DNA from: an uncultured bacterium
Lineage (GTDB): Bacteria; Actinomycetota; Aquicultoria; SKW223
NCBI GenBank assembly: GCA_938042205.1
Contig: CALIRS010000237.1
Coordinates: 1-11,248, forward strand
DNA length: 11,248 nt
Direction: 5' to 3'
Positions 1 to 7,168 of the stretch are shown piece by piece; the stretch's first letter is position 1, and the number at the start of each line of letters is the position of its first letter. A program made the translations under genes and the position numbers. The notes below the pieces were generated by a model. The model ran no database searches. It was not told the origin of the DNA and saw only the letters and a program-made list of their open reading frames with translations.

Positions 1-580
1 TTAAGATGCGTTCTACATATCTGGCAAAAATATCAACCTCAATGTTAACTTTAGATCCCGATGTTTTTAATCCAAGAGTAGTATTTTTCAAAGTAAAAGG
101 AATAACGGCTACTCCAAAGGATCTGGATTCCAGAGAAGCAACCGTCAGACTGATACCATCAACAGCAATAGATCCTCTCTCAGCAATGTAACTCATCAAA
201 TTTGGTGAAACTTCAAACTCCATTAGAGCAGTTTCACCATTTCTCCGAATAAATTTAACCCTTCCAACCGCATCTACATGTCCGGTAACAATATGACCTC
301 CGAATCTGTCGCCTGCTCTGAGAGCTCTCTCTAAATTAACTGGCATTCCTCTTTGAACATCACAAAAAGTGGTTTTAAGAAGTGTTTCCGGTGCCAGATC
401 CACCTCAAAAAATCTTTCAGACACTTCTACCACCGTCAGACAAACTCCATTCACACACACCGAGTCTCCTATCTTCATATCGGCAAGCACTTTTTCACAG
501 AGTATTTTTAAGCGAACTACGTTACCCGTTTTTTTGATATCAGCTACAGCACCTACCTCTTCAATAATACCTGTAAACAT
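1..580 (-). CDS. ribE: Riboflavin synthase alpha chain, 3' end cut by the window edge
   Basis: Riboflavin synthase disproportionates two molecules of 6,7-dimethyl-8-ribityllumazine to riboflavin and the pyrimidinedione precursor, the last step of riboflavin synthesis. The frame is open from the ATG at 580 to the left edge (193 residues visible, probably about 10-20 missing). It starts with the family signature MFTGIIEEVG. The two lumazine-binding repeats are both visible: VNGVCLTV (residues 43-50) in the N-terminal half is echoed by VDGISLTV (about 140-147) in the C-terminal half. Cys47 and His101 (in GGHIVTGHVD, 94-103) match the conserved Cys and His of the enterobacterial enzyme. PFTLKNTTLG (161-170) and FARYVERIL near the edge are also typical. 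The ATG overlaps the ribD TGA by one base (TGATG) and no good SD is present, so it is probably translated by coupling to ribD and controlled by the same riboswitch. In enterobacteria the name ribE means lumazine synthase; here it is used in the Bacillus sense. Confidence 0.96.
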   Translation of the reverse strand, partial: MFTGIIEEVGAVADIKKTGNVVRLKILCEKVLADMKIGDSVCVNGVCLTVVEVSERFFEVDLAPETLLKTTFCDVQRGMPVNLERALRAGDRFGGHIVTGHVDAVGRVKFIRRNGETALMEFEVSPNLMSYIAERGSIAVDGISLTVASLESRSFGVAVIPFTLKNTTLGLKTSGSKVNIEVDIFARYVERIL

Positions 581-1695
581 CAAAACCAGCTCACTTCTTT
601 ATTAAAAAATCTAAGCAGCACGTCATCAGAAAACCTTTCTATAGAATATAAGTTCAACTGGGGCGCTTTATCAATTTCTGACGCCCTTTGAAACTCGAAA
701 GCAAAAACTCCATCTCCTAATAACTTAGGAGTCATAAACCAGTAAATTTCATCATACAACCCTGATTCCAAAAACTGAGAAAATACCTTAGAGCCCCCCT
801 CAACCAATACGCTAAGAATTTCTTGTTCTGCTAATTTCTTGAGCAATGTTTCAATTTTTATTCTATCTCCATTTTTCTTTAAATGGATAAAATGAATGTT
901 TTTTAATTTATCTTTGGGAGAAGATGGAATTTGTTTTCCTTCGGGTAATATTATAATTAAAGGCGAATATTCAGTTTCTTTAAAGATTCTTGCATCAGTT
1001 GGAATCTCCGAGCTCCCGAATAAAATTATTCTTTTCAAGGGTAGAACTTTATTTTCTTCCCCGCGATAAGTAAGACGCGGATTGTCTTTCCTGATGGTTC
1101 CAGCTCCCACAAGAACAGCGTCGTAAATTCTCCTTAACAATTGCACGTAACTTCTCGACTCTTCAGAAGAAATCCACTTAGAATTTCCATTTTTATCAGC
1201 AATTTTTCCGTCAATTGTGGAAGCGATTTTTAGAGTTACATATGGTCGATTATATTTTCTATAAGTCAAATAGAATCGATTTTCAAAAGCCGCTTTCTTT
1301 TCCAGAACACCAGTGATGGTCTTGATTCCAGCATTTTCCAGTATTCTAATGCCATTTCCACTAACATGAGGATTCGGATCAACAACAGCGATATAAACTC
1401 GCTTAACACCTGATTTGATTATTACTTCAGTACAGGGAGGTGTACGACCATAAATGTTGCAGGGTTCAAGAGTGACATAAAGGTCAGCTCCTTCTGCCAT
1501 CTTTCCAGCCTGTCTTAATGCTATCACTTCGGCATGGGGACCTCCTGCATACTGATGATACCCTCTGCCCACCACTACACCGTCTTTGACTACGACACAA
1601 CCAACTATAGGGTTTGGACTGGTATTCCCAAGTCCTTTCAAGCTTAAATCGATTGCTAATGACATATACTTTTCTTCTTCAGTAATCGTTATCAT
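580..1695 (-). CDS. ribD: Bifunctional riboflavin biosynthesis deaminase/reductase RibD
   Basis: RibD deaminates 2,5-diamino-6-ribosylamino-pyrimidinone phosphate and then reduces the ribosyl side chain with NADPH, the second and third steps of riboflavin synthesis. Residues 1 to about 145 form the zinc deaminase: His54 and Glu56 in PHAEV, and Cys79 and Cys88 in EPC...TPPC. Residues from about 150 form the reductase, with TIDGKIAD, DAVLVGAGTIRKDNPRL and SVLVEGGSKVF. The length of 371 aa is usual for the family. A TTG at 1698 is in frame, but AAGGA (1702-1706) lies 6 nt before the ATG at 1695 and only 3 nt before the TTG, so the ATG is preferred. Oddity: the loop between the zinc cysteines reads CNIYGRTPPC where the common form is CSHHG or CSHYG, so the usual His is Ile81. 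It is the first gene after the FMN riboswitch and overlaps ribE by one base. Confidence 0.96.
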   Translation of the reverse strand: MITITEEEKYMSLAIDLSLKGLGNTSPNPIVGCVVVKDGVVVGRGYHQYAGGPHAEVIALRQAGKMAEGADLYVTLEPCNIYGRTPPCTEVIIKSGVKRVYIAVVDPNPHVSGNGIRILENAGIKTITGVLEKKAAFENRFYLTYRKYNRPYVTLKIASTIDGKIADKNGNSKWISSEESRSYVQLLRRIYDAVLVGAGTIRKDNPRLTYRGEENKVLPLKRIILFGSSEIPTDARIFKETEYSPLIIILPEGKQIPSSPKDKLKNIHFIHLKKNGDRIKIETLLKKLAEQEILSVLVEGGSKVFSQFLESGLYDEIYWFMTPKLLGDGVFAFEFQRASEIDKAPQLNLYSIERFSDDVLLRFFNKEVSWF

Positions 1696-1714
1696 CAATT
1701 ATCCTTAGTAGCAA

Positions 1715-1723
1715 TCGGGGCAA
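1715..1723 (-). promoter_or_regulatory. Candidate switching segment of the FMN riboswitch
   Basis: In the ribD leader RNA this segment reads TTGCCCCGA and sits 8 nt upstream of the SD. It is the exact reverse complement of TCGGGGCAA at the 5' side of the aptamer (1872-1880), and one more G-U pair can be added. Six of the nine pairs are G-C. Formation of this helix would destroy the start of the aptamer, so it is a likely element of the expression platform. This is inferred from complementarity only; which state permits expression is not clear. Confidence 0.55.
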
Positions 1724-1754
1724 ATGGAAAGAAGAAAAACATAATAAAAAACTA

Positions 1755-1886
1755 ATGCCTTCTCCCATCCGGACTTTCACCGTCGGCTCCGGATTTTCAC
1801 CGGATCTGCCAGAATTTCTTTAGGCTCGCGGGCTTCGCTTTATAGCGTCACCGCCGGTCAGGAATTCCACCTTGCCCCGAAGGCAT
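1755..1886 (-). promoter_or_regulatory. FMN riboswitch (RFN element)
   Basis: Read on the minus strand this is a complete RFN aptamer. The closing stem P1 pairs ATGCCTT (1886-1880) with AAGGCAT (1761-1755), seven perfect base pairs. The conserved core follows in order: TTCGGGGCAAGG, TGGAATTCC, TGACCGGCGGT, AGCCCGCGAGCC, GGTGAAAATCCGGAGCCGAC, GGTGAAAGTCCGGATGGGAG. It lies directly between the promoter at 1899-1927 and ribD, so FMN should repress ribD-ribE. No GC-rich terminator hairpin with a U-tract follows. P1 is followed after three nucleotides by six U residues, and by the segment at 1715-1723 that can compete with the aptamer. Whether control acts on transcription or translation cannot be decided by reading. 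Confidence 0.97.
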
Positions 1887-1898
1887 ACTTTTTTAAGT

Positions 1899-1927
1899 AT
1901 TTTACCATTACAAATATATTCTTTAAA
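1899..1927 (-). promoter_or_regulatory. Promoter of the riboflavin unit
   Basis: On the minus strand the -35-like TTTAAA (1927-1922) is followed by a 17-nt spacer and the -10-like TAAAAT (1904-1899). TGG directly precedes the -10, giving an extended -10 motif. The predicted start near 1892 is only about six bases before the riboswitch P1, as expected for a leader whose first structure is the aptamer. An inverted repeat, AAGTATTT (1932-1925) and AAATACTT (1902-1895), overlaps both boxes. No terminator is seen between fmt and this promoter, so read-through from fmt would also pass the riboswitch. Confidence 0.65.
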
Positions 1928-1941
1928 TACTTGTGCGCTTG

Positions 1942-2886
1942 TTAACTTTGAATACTTTTAAAAAAATCACCGATTTCTGGTCTGTATCCCTGAATGAATT
2001 CAAAAGCGGTCATTTCTCTTTTTCCCTGTGGTTTCAACGTTATAACTTCAATGAAATTATCACCAGTACTTACCAGAAGGCGTTTCTTATCCAACACTAT
2101 AATCATTCCCGGGTTTTTTAAACCATGGCTTATGTCAGTTACTTCTTTCGCTTTTAATATCTTTATTCTTCTGCCGCGAAACCAGGTATCTGCACCCGGC
2201 TTTGGGGACAAAGCTCTTATAAGGTTAAGAATTTTTTCTGATGAATCATTCCACTTGATAACCATTTCTTTTTTTCCAATTTTTTTTGTAAAAGTAGGGG
2301 TACCTTTTTGTGGATACTTTTTCAAAGAACCTTTCTCCATCTCAGATATTACTTTTTTCAATAGCGGGACACCAGCGACGAGCAGTTTTTCGGATAAAGT
2401 TAAAAAATTGTCGTCCATTTCAATCTCGACTTTTACCTGACCATAAATGTCTCCAGCGTCCATTTCGTCAACCACATCAATCACAGAAGCACCGGTCTCC
2501 TCCTTTCCATCCATAAGTACACTCTGAATTGGAGCCGCTCCTCTATATTCAGGAAGGAGGCTGGGATGTAAATTAATGGCACCGAATTTATATAAACTTC
2601 TCATCTCTTTTGGAATGAACAGCCCAAATGAACAGACTACCAGCAAATCTGCGCTTTTTGCTTCTCTTTTGAGAACCTTAAGAGCCTGGTCATTTAGTTT
2701 TTCAAATTGAAAGACAGGAACTCCCAATGTCAGTGCTTTTTCTTTTACCGGTGATGGTGTAATCTTCAGCCCTCTTCCTCGAGGTTTATCCGGGCGAGTA
2801 ATTACATAGACTACATCTAAATCTGAAATCAATCCTTCGAGAACGCGGGACGCGAACTCGTCGGTTCCTGCAAATGCAATATTCAC
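1942..2886 (-). CDS. fmt: Methionyl-tRNA formyltransferase
   Basis: Fmt transfers a formyl group from 10-formyltetrahydrofolate to the methionine of initiator tRNA before translation begins. The product is 314 aa, the normal length. The N-terminal Rossmann domain begins IAFAGTDEFASRVL and contains TRPDKPRGRG and PSPVKEKA. The catalytic site is visible: Asn105 and His107 in INLHPSLLPEYRGAAPIQ and Asp143 in DEMDAGD, matching the Asn-His-Asp triad of the Escherichia coli enzyme. The C-terminal tRNA-binding domain covers roughly residues 205-314. The start is GTG at 2886, sharing its first base with the def stop (TAGTG); GGGAG lies 5 nt upstream. The def-fmt pairing is functionally fitting, since one adds and the other removes the formyl group. 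It is the last gene of the metK-priA-def-fmt group, and the rsmB gene that often follows fmt is absent. Confidence 0.97.
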   Translation of the reverse strand: MNIAFAGTDEFASRVLEGLISDLDVVYVITRPDKPRGRGLKITPSPVKEKALTLGVPVFQFEKLNDQALKVLKREAKSADLLVVCSFGLFIPKEMRSLYKFGAINLHPSLLPEYRGAAPIQSVLMDGKEETGASVIDVVDEMDAGDIYGQVKVEIEMDDNFLTLSEKLLVAGVPLLKKVISEMEKGSLKKYPQKGTPTFTKKIGKKEMVIKWNDSSEKILNLIRALSPKPGADTWFRGRRIKILKAKEVTDISHGLKNPGMIIVLDKKRLLVSTGDNFIEVITLKPQGKREMTAFEFIQGYRPEIGDFFKSIQS

Positions 2887-3413
2887 TATTTCTCCCTGGT
2901 TAAAGAAGGGTCAAGATTGTGCTTCACAAGAAATTCTGAAAACTTTTCCAGTGCTTCCAACCGCTCGCGTTTGTTAGCGCGATCAATTATTAGCACTCCA
3001 TTAATATGGTCAATTTCATGCTGTACAATTCTTGACAGCAAACCATTTGCCTCAAGAATACTTCTTTTCCCTTTTTCATCGTGATAAGCAACTTTCACCC
3101 GAGAAGGCCGTTTGATATTTACACTTACTCCAGGAAAGCTTAAACAACCTTCTTCAAATTCCTCTTGTTCTTTACTTTTGTCTATTATTTCGGGATTTAC
3201 AAGAACGTAGCGATTATCTTCAAACTGAATGACGACAAGTCTCAAAGGGTGTCCTATTTGAGGTGCTGCAAGACCCACACCATGTGCTTCTTCCATAATT
3301 TTGAACATCTCATTGATTAGAGATAAAAGCTTTTTATCGAAAACTTCAACCGGCTTTGCCTTTTCACGCAATACCGGTTCTCCAAATAATCTGACATTTC
3401 TGTATGCTGTCAA
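2886..3413 (-). CDS. def: Peptide deformylase
   Basis: This metalloenzyme removes the formyl group from the N-terminal methionine of nascent proteins. The protein is 175 aa and carries the three family motifs in order: GVGLAAPQ (45-52), EGCLS (88-92, with the metal-binding Cys90) and QHEIDH (131-136, His132 and His136 as metal ligands with Glu133 catalytic). The start is a TTG at 3413. It is supported by GGAGGT at 3421-3426, 7 nt upstream, and no ATG occurs before residue 36, inside the fold. The priA stop lies 32 nt upstream, and the gene overlaps fmt by one base, so the two are probably translated in step. Confidence 0.97.
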   Translation of the reverse strand: MTAYRNVRLFGEPVLREKAKPVEVFDKKLLSLINEMFKIMEEAHGVGLAAPQIGHPLRLVVIQFEDNRYVLVNPEIIDKSKEQEEFEEGCLSFPGVSVNIKRPSRVKVAYHDEKGKRSILEANGLLSRIVQHEIDHINGVLIIDRANKRERLEALEKFSEFLVKHNLDPSLTREK

Positions 3414-3445
3414 TCTCTATACCTCCAGAAAATAATATAACATAG

Positions 3446-5860
3446 CTACATCAGCGAAATCGGATCAACATCAATGATTATCGTTGCCTCATTTAACTTT
3501 GTTGAAGTCAGCTTTCTAAGAAATTCCTTTAATGCAATTGAAAGATTATTTTTATATTTAAGAATAATATGAAATCTAAATTTTCCTCGTAATTTCGCAA
3601 GAGGAGCTTCCGAAGGACCGATAAGTACTTCATTTTCAAGAACGCTTTTAATTTTCTCAGCAGTTTCCTGGGCAAGTTTTTGCACCTTGTTTCGATCTTT
3701 TGAACTAAAGACTATTCTTACCAATTGAGTGAAAGGTGGGTAATCAAGTGCCCTTCTGACTGCAAGTTCGCGTTTATAAAAACTTTCATAATCGCCTTTT
3801 AATGCATATTTAATTACATCTCTATCTGGATTCCAGCTTTGCACAATCACTTTACCAGCCTTATTACCTCTCCCTGTTCTTCCAAAAACCTGCATTAAGA
3901 GCTGGAAAGTGCGTTCTTCAGCTCGATAGTCTGGCAAATGCAAGGAAACATCTGCATTAATAACCCCAACCAGGGTAACATCTGGAAAATGAAGTCCCTT
4001 AGCAATCATCTGGGTACCAACCATTACACTGGAATCAGCATCAATAAATTGAATCAATTGTTGCCTTGCTTTTCCTTTTCTTGAAATGTCAGAATCCATC
4101 CGAAGAACATTAATTTTCTTCAATTCACTTAAATTTTTAAGCTCTTCTTCAACTCGTTGAGTGCCTGTTCCCTGAAGTTTAAGATCGCTCCCATTACATT
4201 CCGGACATTTCGCAGGTATTTCAACTTCATTTGCACAGTAATGACAGATGAGTTTATTCTCATCTGCATGGTACCGAAGAGGTATTGAACAGTTCGAGCA
4301 GGAGATATAGTTTCCGCAATCCCGACATAAAAGGATTACAGCATATCCCCGTCGATTGAGAAAAAGAATCACCTTGTCCTTTTTCTCAACAGAATTAATG
4401 ATTTCTTCCTTAAGTCTTGATGAAAGTGGCTTTTTCTCCTGACGTAAATCTACCATTTCTATTACCGGATCGCTGCCAACCACTTTATCTGGAAGAGGTA
4501 GATTTTCGATCTCTCCGGTGAAAGATCTGTATATCCTTTCAATTGACGGGGTCGCGGTTCCAAAGACGACGGGAGCATCAGTAATTTCCCCAAGTCTTTC
4601 GGCGACAGTTCGGGCATCGTAATAAGGCGATGACTCCTGCTTATATGCCGGCTCATGCTCTTCATCAACAATGATTAATCCAATATCTTCTATAGGAGAA
4701 AATAAAGCTGATCTCGGACCTACTACGATTTTTTTTATTCCTTCCTGTATTGAAAGCCACTCATCAAGTCTTTCGGTAGCTTTCATTGCTGAGTGAAAAA
4801 CAGCTACTTTATCGGAAAACATCCTTTCCACTCTGACAACAGTCTGTGGCGTAAGAGAAATCTCAGGAACTAAATAAATAACCCCTTTTCCTTTTGTAAT
4901 GGCATATCTGGCAGCCCTCAAGTAAACCTCTGTTTTCCCGGAGCCGGTAACTCCATGAAGTAAAAACTTCTTATGGACACTTGATTCTATAGCCGATTTT
5001 ATTCGATTGACTGCCTCTTTCTGACTTTTAGTAAGAGCAGTCACTTCACTACTATCGCCAGCTCCTTGAGGCCTCGTTCTGGTTCTTCTTCTCTTCTCGA
5101 TAAAAACTGCACCTTTTTTTGAGCATTCTTCGAGTTGCTTAAAACTTAACCCCACTTCTCTTCTAAGCTCTTCAAAGCTCAATTTCCCGAATTCTAAAAG
5201 AAGTTCTAATGCTGCTTTTAATTTTCGAGAACGAGTTTCCTCAATTATTTCAAGAACTTTTTCCCTTTCTGCTAATGAAATGTCATAACCTTCTTTTATA
5301 TGTACTTTTGGGCGCGGAATTTGCCAGTAAATGCTAATGAGTCCTTCTTCTTGCGCTTTTTTAATTACGACAGGAGTTAGTTCACCAAAATAAGATTCTA
5401 TTAACGGATAAGGTGCAGAACCTCCTCTTTCCATAAGGAATTTTACAAGTCCATTTGTCTGCGAACTGGACTTTATTAGATGGATAACTTTCACCATCCG
5501 AGGGCTAAAACCGGGTGGAAAAAACAATTCCAGACACTCTGCAAACCCGCAAAGATAATAATTAGCCATCCAGAAAGCAAGCTCTATTGCATGTGCAGGA
5601 AGACGTGGCCCGCATTCGACGACCTCTAAAATCGGTTTAATATTTTCAACCTCAGATTTAGGCTTATACTTTACAAACAAACCAAGTGCCTCACTTGCTC
5701 CGAAAGGTATTCTTACGAATTTCCCTGGAGTAACTTTTGATTGAAAATCAACCGGAACCAAATAGTCAAATGGCCTTGATAGAGCGCGAGATTTTCTCAA
5801 GACAATGACTTCTCCGATGAGATTTTGTCCCTGGGAAACAGTATCCGGTTTCTCTCTCAT
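3446..5860 (-). CDS. priA: Primosomal protein N', replication restart helicase PriA
   Basis: PriA recognises stalled replication forks and D-loops and reloads the replicative helicase; it is a 3'-5' superfamily 2 helicase. The 804 aa product has the full layout. The N-terminal DNA-binding domain begins GEVIVL...RPFDYLVP. Walker A is GVTGSGKT (303-310) and the Walker B box is DEEH (399-402). Eight zinc-binding cysteines (512, 515, 521, 524, 539, 542, 552, 555) form the two inserted zinc sites. Helicase motifs V and VI follow as VGTQMIAKGLHFPDV and QVFGRTGR; many homologues read QVAGRAGR in the last. The C-terminal domain has the typical DYPPF. The ATG at 5860 is 17 nt after the metK stop and has no recognisable SD; the gap instead holds a small perfect hairpin. 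A later start would remove little of the family fold, so the exact N-terminus is less certain than the identity. Confidence 0.97.
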   Translation of the reverse strand: MREKPDTVSQGQNLIGEVIVLRKSRALSRPFDYLVPVDFQSKVTPGKFVRIPFGASEALGLFVKYKPKSEVENIKPILEVVECGPRLPAHAIELAFWMANYYLCGFAECLELFFPPGFSPRMVKVIHLIKSSSQTNGLVKFLMERGGSAPYPLIESYFGELTPVVIKKAQEEGLISIYWQIPRPKVHIKEGYDISLAEREKVLEIIEETRSRKLKAALELLLEFGKLSFEELRREVGLSFKQLEECSKKGAVFIEKRRRTRTRPQGAGDSSEVTALTKSQKEAVNRIKSAIESSVHKKFLLHGVTGSGKTEVYLRAARYAITKGKGVIYLVPEISLTPQTVVRVERMFSDKVAVFHSAMKATERLDEWLSIQEGIKKIVVGPRSALFSPIEDIGLIIVDEEHEPAYKQESSPYYDARTVAERLGEITDAPVVFGTATPSIERIYRSFTGEIENLPLPDKVVGSDPVIEMVDLRQEKKPLSSRLKEEIINSVEKKDKVILFLNRRGYAVILLCRDCGNYISCSNCSIPLRYHADENKLICHYCANEVEIPAKCPECNGSDLKLQGTGTQRVEEELKNLSELKKINVLRMDSDISRKGKARQQLIQFIDADSSVMVGTQMIAKGLHFPDVTLVGVINADVSLHLPDYRAEERTFQLLMQVFGRTGRGNKAGKVIVQSWNPDRDVIKYALKGDYESFYKRELAVRRALDYPPFTQLVRIVFSSKDRNKVQKLAQETAEKIKSVLENEVLIGPSEAPLAKLRGKFRFHIILKYKNNLSIALKEFLRKLTSTKLNEATIIIDVDPISLM

Positions 5861-5862
5861 AG

Positions 5863-5877
5863 TTGATAGTTTATCAA
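5863..5877 (-). repeat. Small perfect hairpin between metK and priA
   Basis: In the RNA this reads TTGATA-AAC-TATCAA, six perfect base pairs with a 3-nt loop, filling nearly all of the 17-nt gap. It starts right after the metK TGA and places TGA and TAA stops in the other frames too. It occupies the position where the priA SD would be expected. It is AT-rich and would be weak. It may be chance or a device limiting priA translation. Confidence 0.4.
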
Positions 5878-7080
5878 TCAGGTAAGACCAGCTTCTCGAC
5901 GCAATAGTTCAGCTTTGTCGGTTCTTTCCCAGGTAAAATCTTTGTCACCGCGACCAAAGTGTCCATAACAAGCGGTTTTTTTATAAATTGGGCGACGCAG
6001 GTCTAGGTCTCGAATTATAGCAGCAGGTCGAAGATCAAAATACTCTATCACAAGATCTTCTATCTTCTTAGTATCTAACTTTTCAGTACCAAAAGTCTCC
6101 ACCATGATTGATACTGGATGAGCAACACCTATAGCATAAGCAACTTGAACTTCGCAGCGATCTGAAAGACCAGCTGCAACAATATTCTTTGCCGCATACC
6201 TGGCAGCGTAAGCCCCCGAACGATCCACCTTGGTAGGATCTTTCCCGGAAAAACAGCCGCCTCCGTGACGCGCCATACCTCCGTAAGTGTCGACAATAGT
6301 TTTACGCCCGGTAAGGCCGGTGTCCGCCATTGGTCCACCAAGTTCAAACTTTCCAGTAGGGTTTACTAAAATTCTAGTTTTTTTATAGTCAATTAACTCT
6401 TCTGGAATAATTGGCTTAATGACGTGCTCAATGAGATCAGGTTTTAAAAGTTCATCTACTTCTACCCCGGGACGATGCTGAGCCGAAATAAGGATGGTAT
6501 CCACACGAACGGGTTTTCCATTTTCATACTCTACTGTAACCTGAGTCTTACCATCTGGTCTGAGATAAGGAAGCACTCCTGCTTTGCGGACGTCAGCTAA
6601 TCTGTGAGCTAACTTGTGTGCTAAAGTTATTGGAAGCGGCATTAATTCTTCAGTTTCATTGCATGCATAGCCGAACATCATACCCTGGTCGCCAGCTCCG
6701 ATACGATCAAGCTCGTCCTCCTTGCTTTCCCCTGTTCTCACTTCGTAAGCGTCAAAGACCCCTGCACTAATGTCAGGAGATTGTTCATCAATAGAAACCA
6801 CGACCCCGCAGGTATCGGCATCAAATCCGTACTTTGCTCTTGTATATCCAATTTCTCTCACAGTTTCCCTGACAACTCTTGGGATATCTACATACGTTCT
6901 GGTTGATATTTCGCCGGCAACTACTACCAACCCTGTAGTTACCAGAGTTTCACAGGCAACTCTTGCCATAGGGTCATCCTTGTAAATTTCATCAAGAATA
7001 GCGTCAGATATTTGATCGGCAACTTTATCGGGATGACCTTCTGTTACCGATTCAGATGTAAAAAGATACTTTCTCGGCAT
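5878..7080 (-). CDS. metK: S-adenosylmethionine synthetase
   Basis: MetK makes S-adenosylmethionine from methionine and ATP, releasing phosphate and pyrophosphate; it acts as a cytosolic tetramer. The 400-aa product has the usual length and motifs: SESVTEGHPDK near the N-terminus (His16, Asp18 and Lys19 in HPDK), DEQSPDI, GAGDQGMMFGYA, GGPMADTGLTGRK and GGGCFSGKDPTKVDRSGAY. The reading frame is open 24 codons further upstream, to a TTG overlapping the coaBC stop. However, the ATG at 7080 sits exactly at the family N-terminus (MPRKYLFTSESV) and GGAGG (7086-7090) is 5 nt before it, so the longer start is rejected. The gap to coaBC carries a promoter-like sequence and a hairpin that includes the SD, so metK may be expressed partly independently of the upstream genes. 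Confidence 0.98.
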   Translation of the reverse strand: MPRKYLFTSESVTEGHPDKVADQISDAILDEIYKDDPMARVACETLVTTGLVVVAGEISTRTYVDIPRVVRETVREIGYTRAKYGFDADTCGVVVSIDEQSPDISAGVFDAYEVRTGESKEDELDRIGAGDQGMMFGYACNETEELMPLPITLAHKLAHRLADVRKAGVLPYLRPDGKTQVTVEYENGKPVRVDTILISAQHRPGVEVDELLKPDLIEHVIKPIIPEELIDYKKTRILVNPTGKFELGGPMADTGLTGRKTIVDTYGGMARHGGGCFSGKDPTKVDRSGAYAARYAAKNIVAAGLSDRCEVQVAYAIGVAHPVSIMVETFGTEKLDTKKIEDLVIEYFDLRPAAIIRDLDLRRPIYKKTACYGHFGRGDKDFTWERTDKAELLRREAGLT

Positions 7081-7082
7081 TA

Positions 7083-7098
7083 AAACCTCCAGAGGTTT
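7083..7098 (-). promoter_or_regulatory. Hairpin covering the metK ribosome binding site
   Basis: The RNA just before the metK ATG reads AAACCTC-TG-GAGGTTT, a perfect inverted repeat. It would realistically fold as a 6-bp stem with a CUGG loop. The SD GGAGG (7090-7086) lies partly in the loop and partly in the 3' arm, so folding would hide it. The repeat is seen directly; a regulatory role is inferred. It does not look like a complete known SAM riboswitch. Confidence 0.5.
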
Positions 7099-7138
7099 AG
7101 AAAAAACACCGACGAAAAAGAATAACAAACGAATCGTA

Positions 7139-7168
7139 ATTATACAACTCAAACTTGCTTGCTTTTAA
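7139..7168 (-). promoter_or_regulatory. Probable internal promoter for metK
   Basis: A perfect TATAAT (7144-7139) is preceded by an 18-nt spacer and a -35-like TTAAAA (7168-7163) that lies inside the end of coaBC. The predicted start is near 7132, giving a leader of about 50 nt that ends in the hairpin over the SD. The -35 box matches only four of six positions, so strength is uncertain. Confidence 0.5.

Noticed and set aside
4462..4671. A short minus-strand frame inside priA and similar ones inside metK and pyrD.
   Set aside because: They are out-of-frame shadows of clear genes with no independent support.
7081..7140. A known SAM riboswitch class in front of metK.
   Set aside because: The leader is too short for the common class and no conserved core is visible; only the SD hairpin is seen.
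7081..7152. A 24-residue hydrophobic N-terminal extension of metK starting at TTG 7152.
   Set aside because: The family N-terminus and a strong SD both point to the ATG at 7080, and the extension covers a promoter and leader hairpin.
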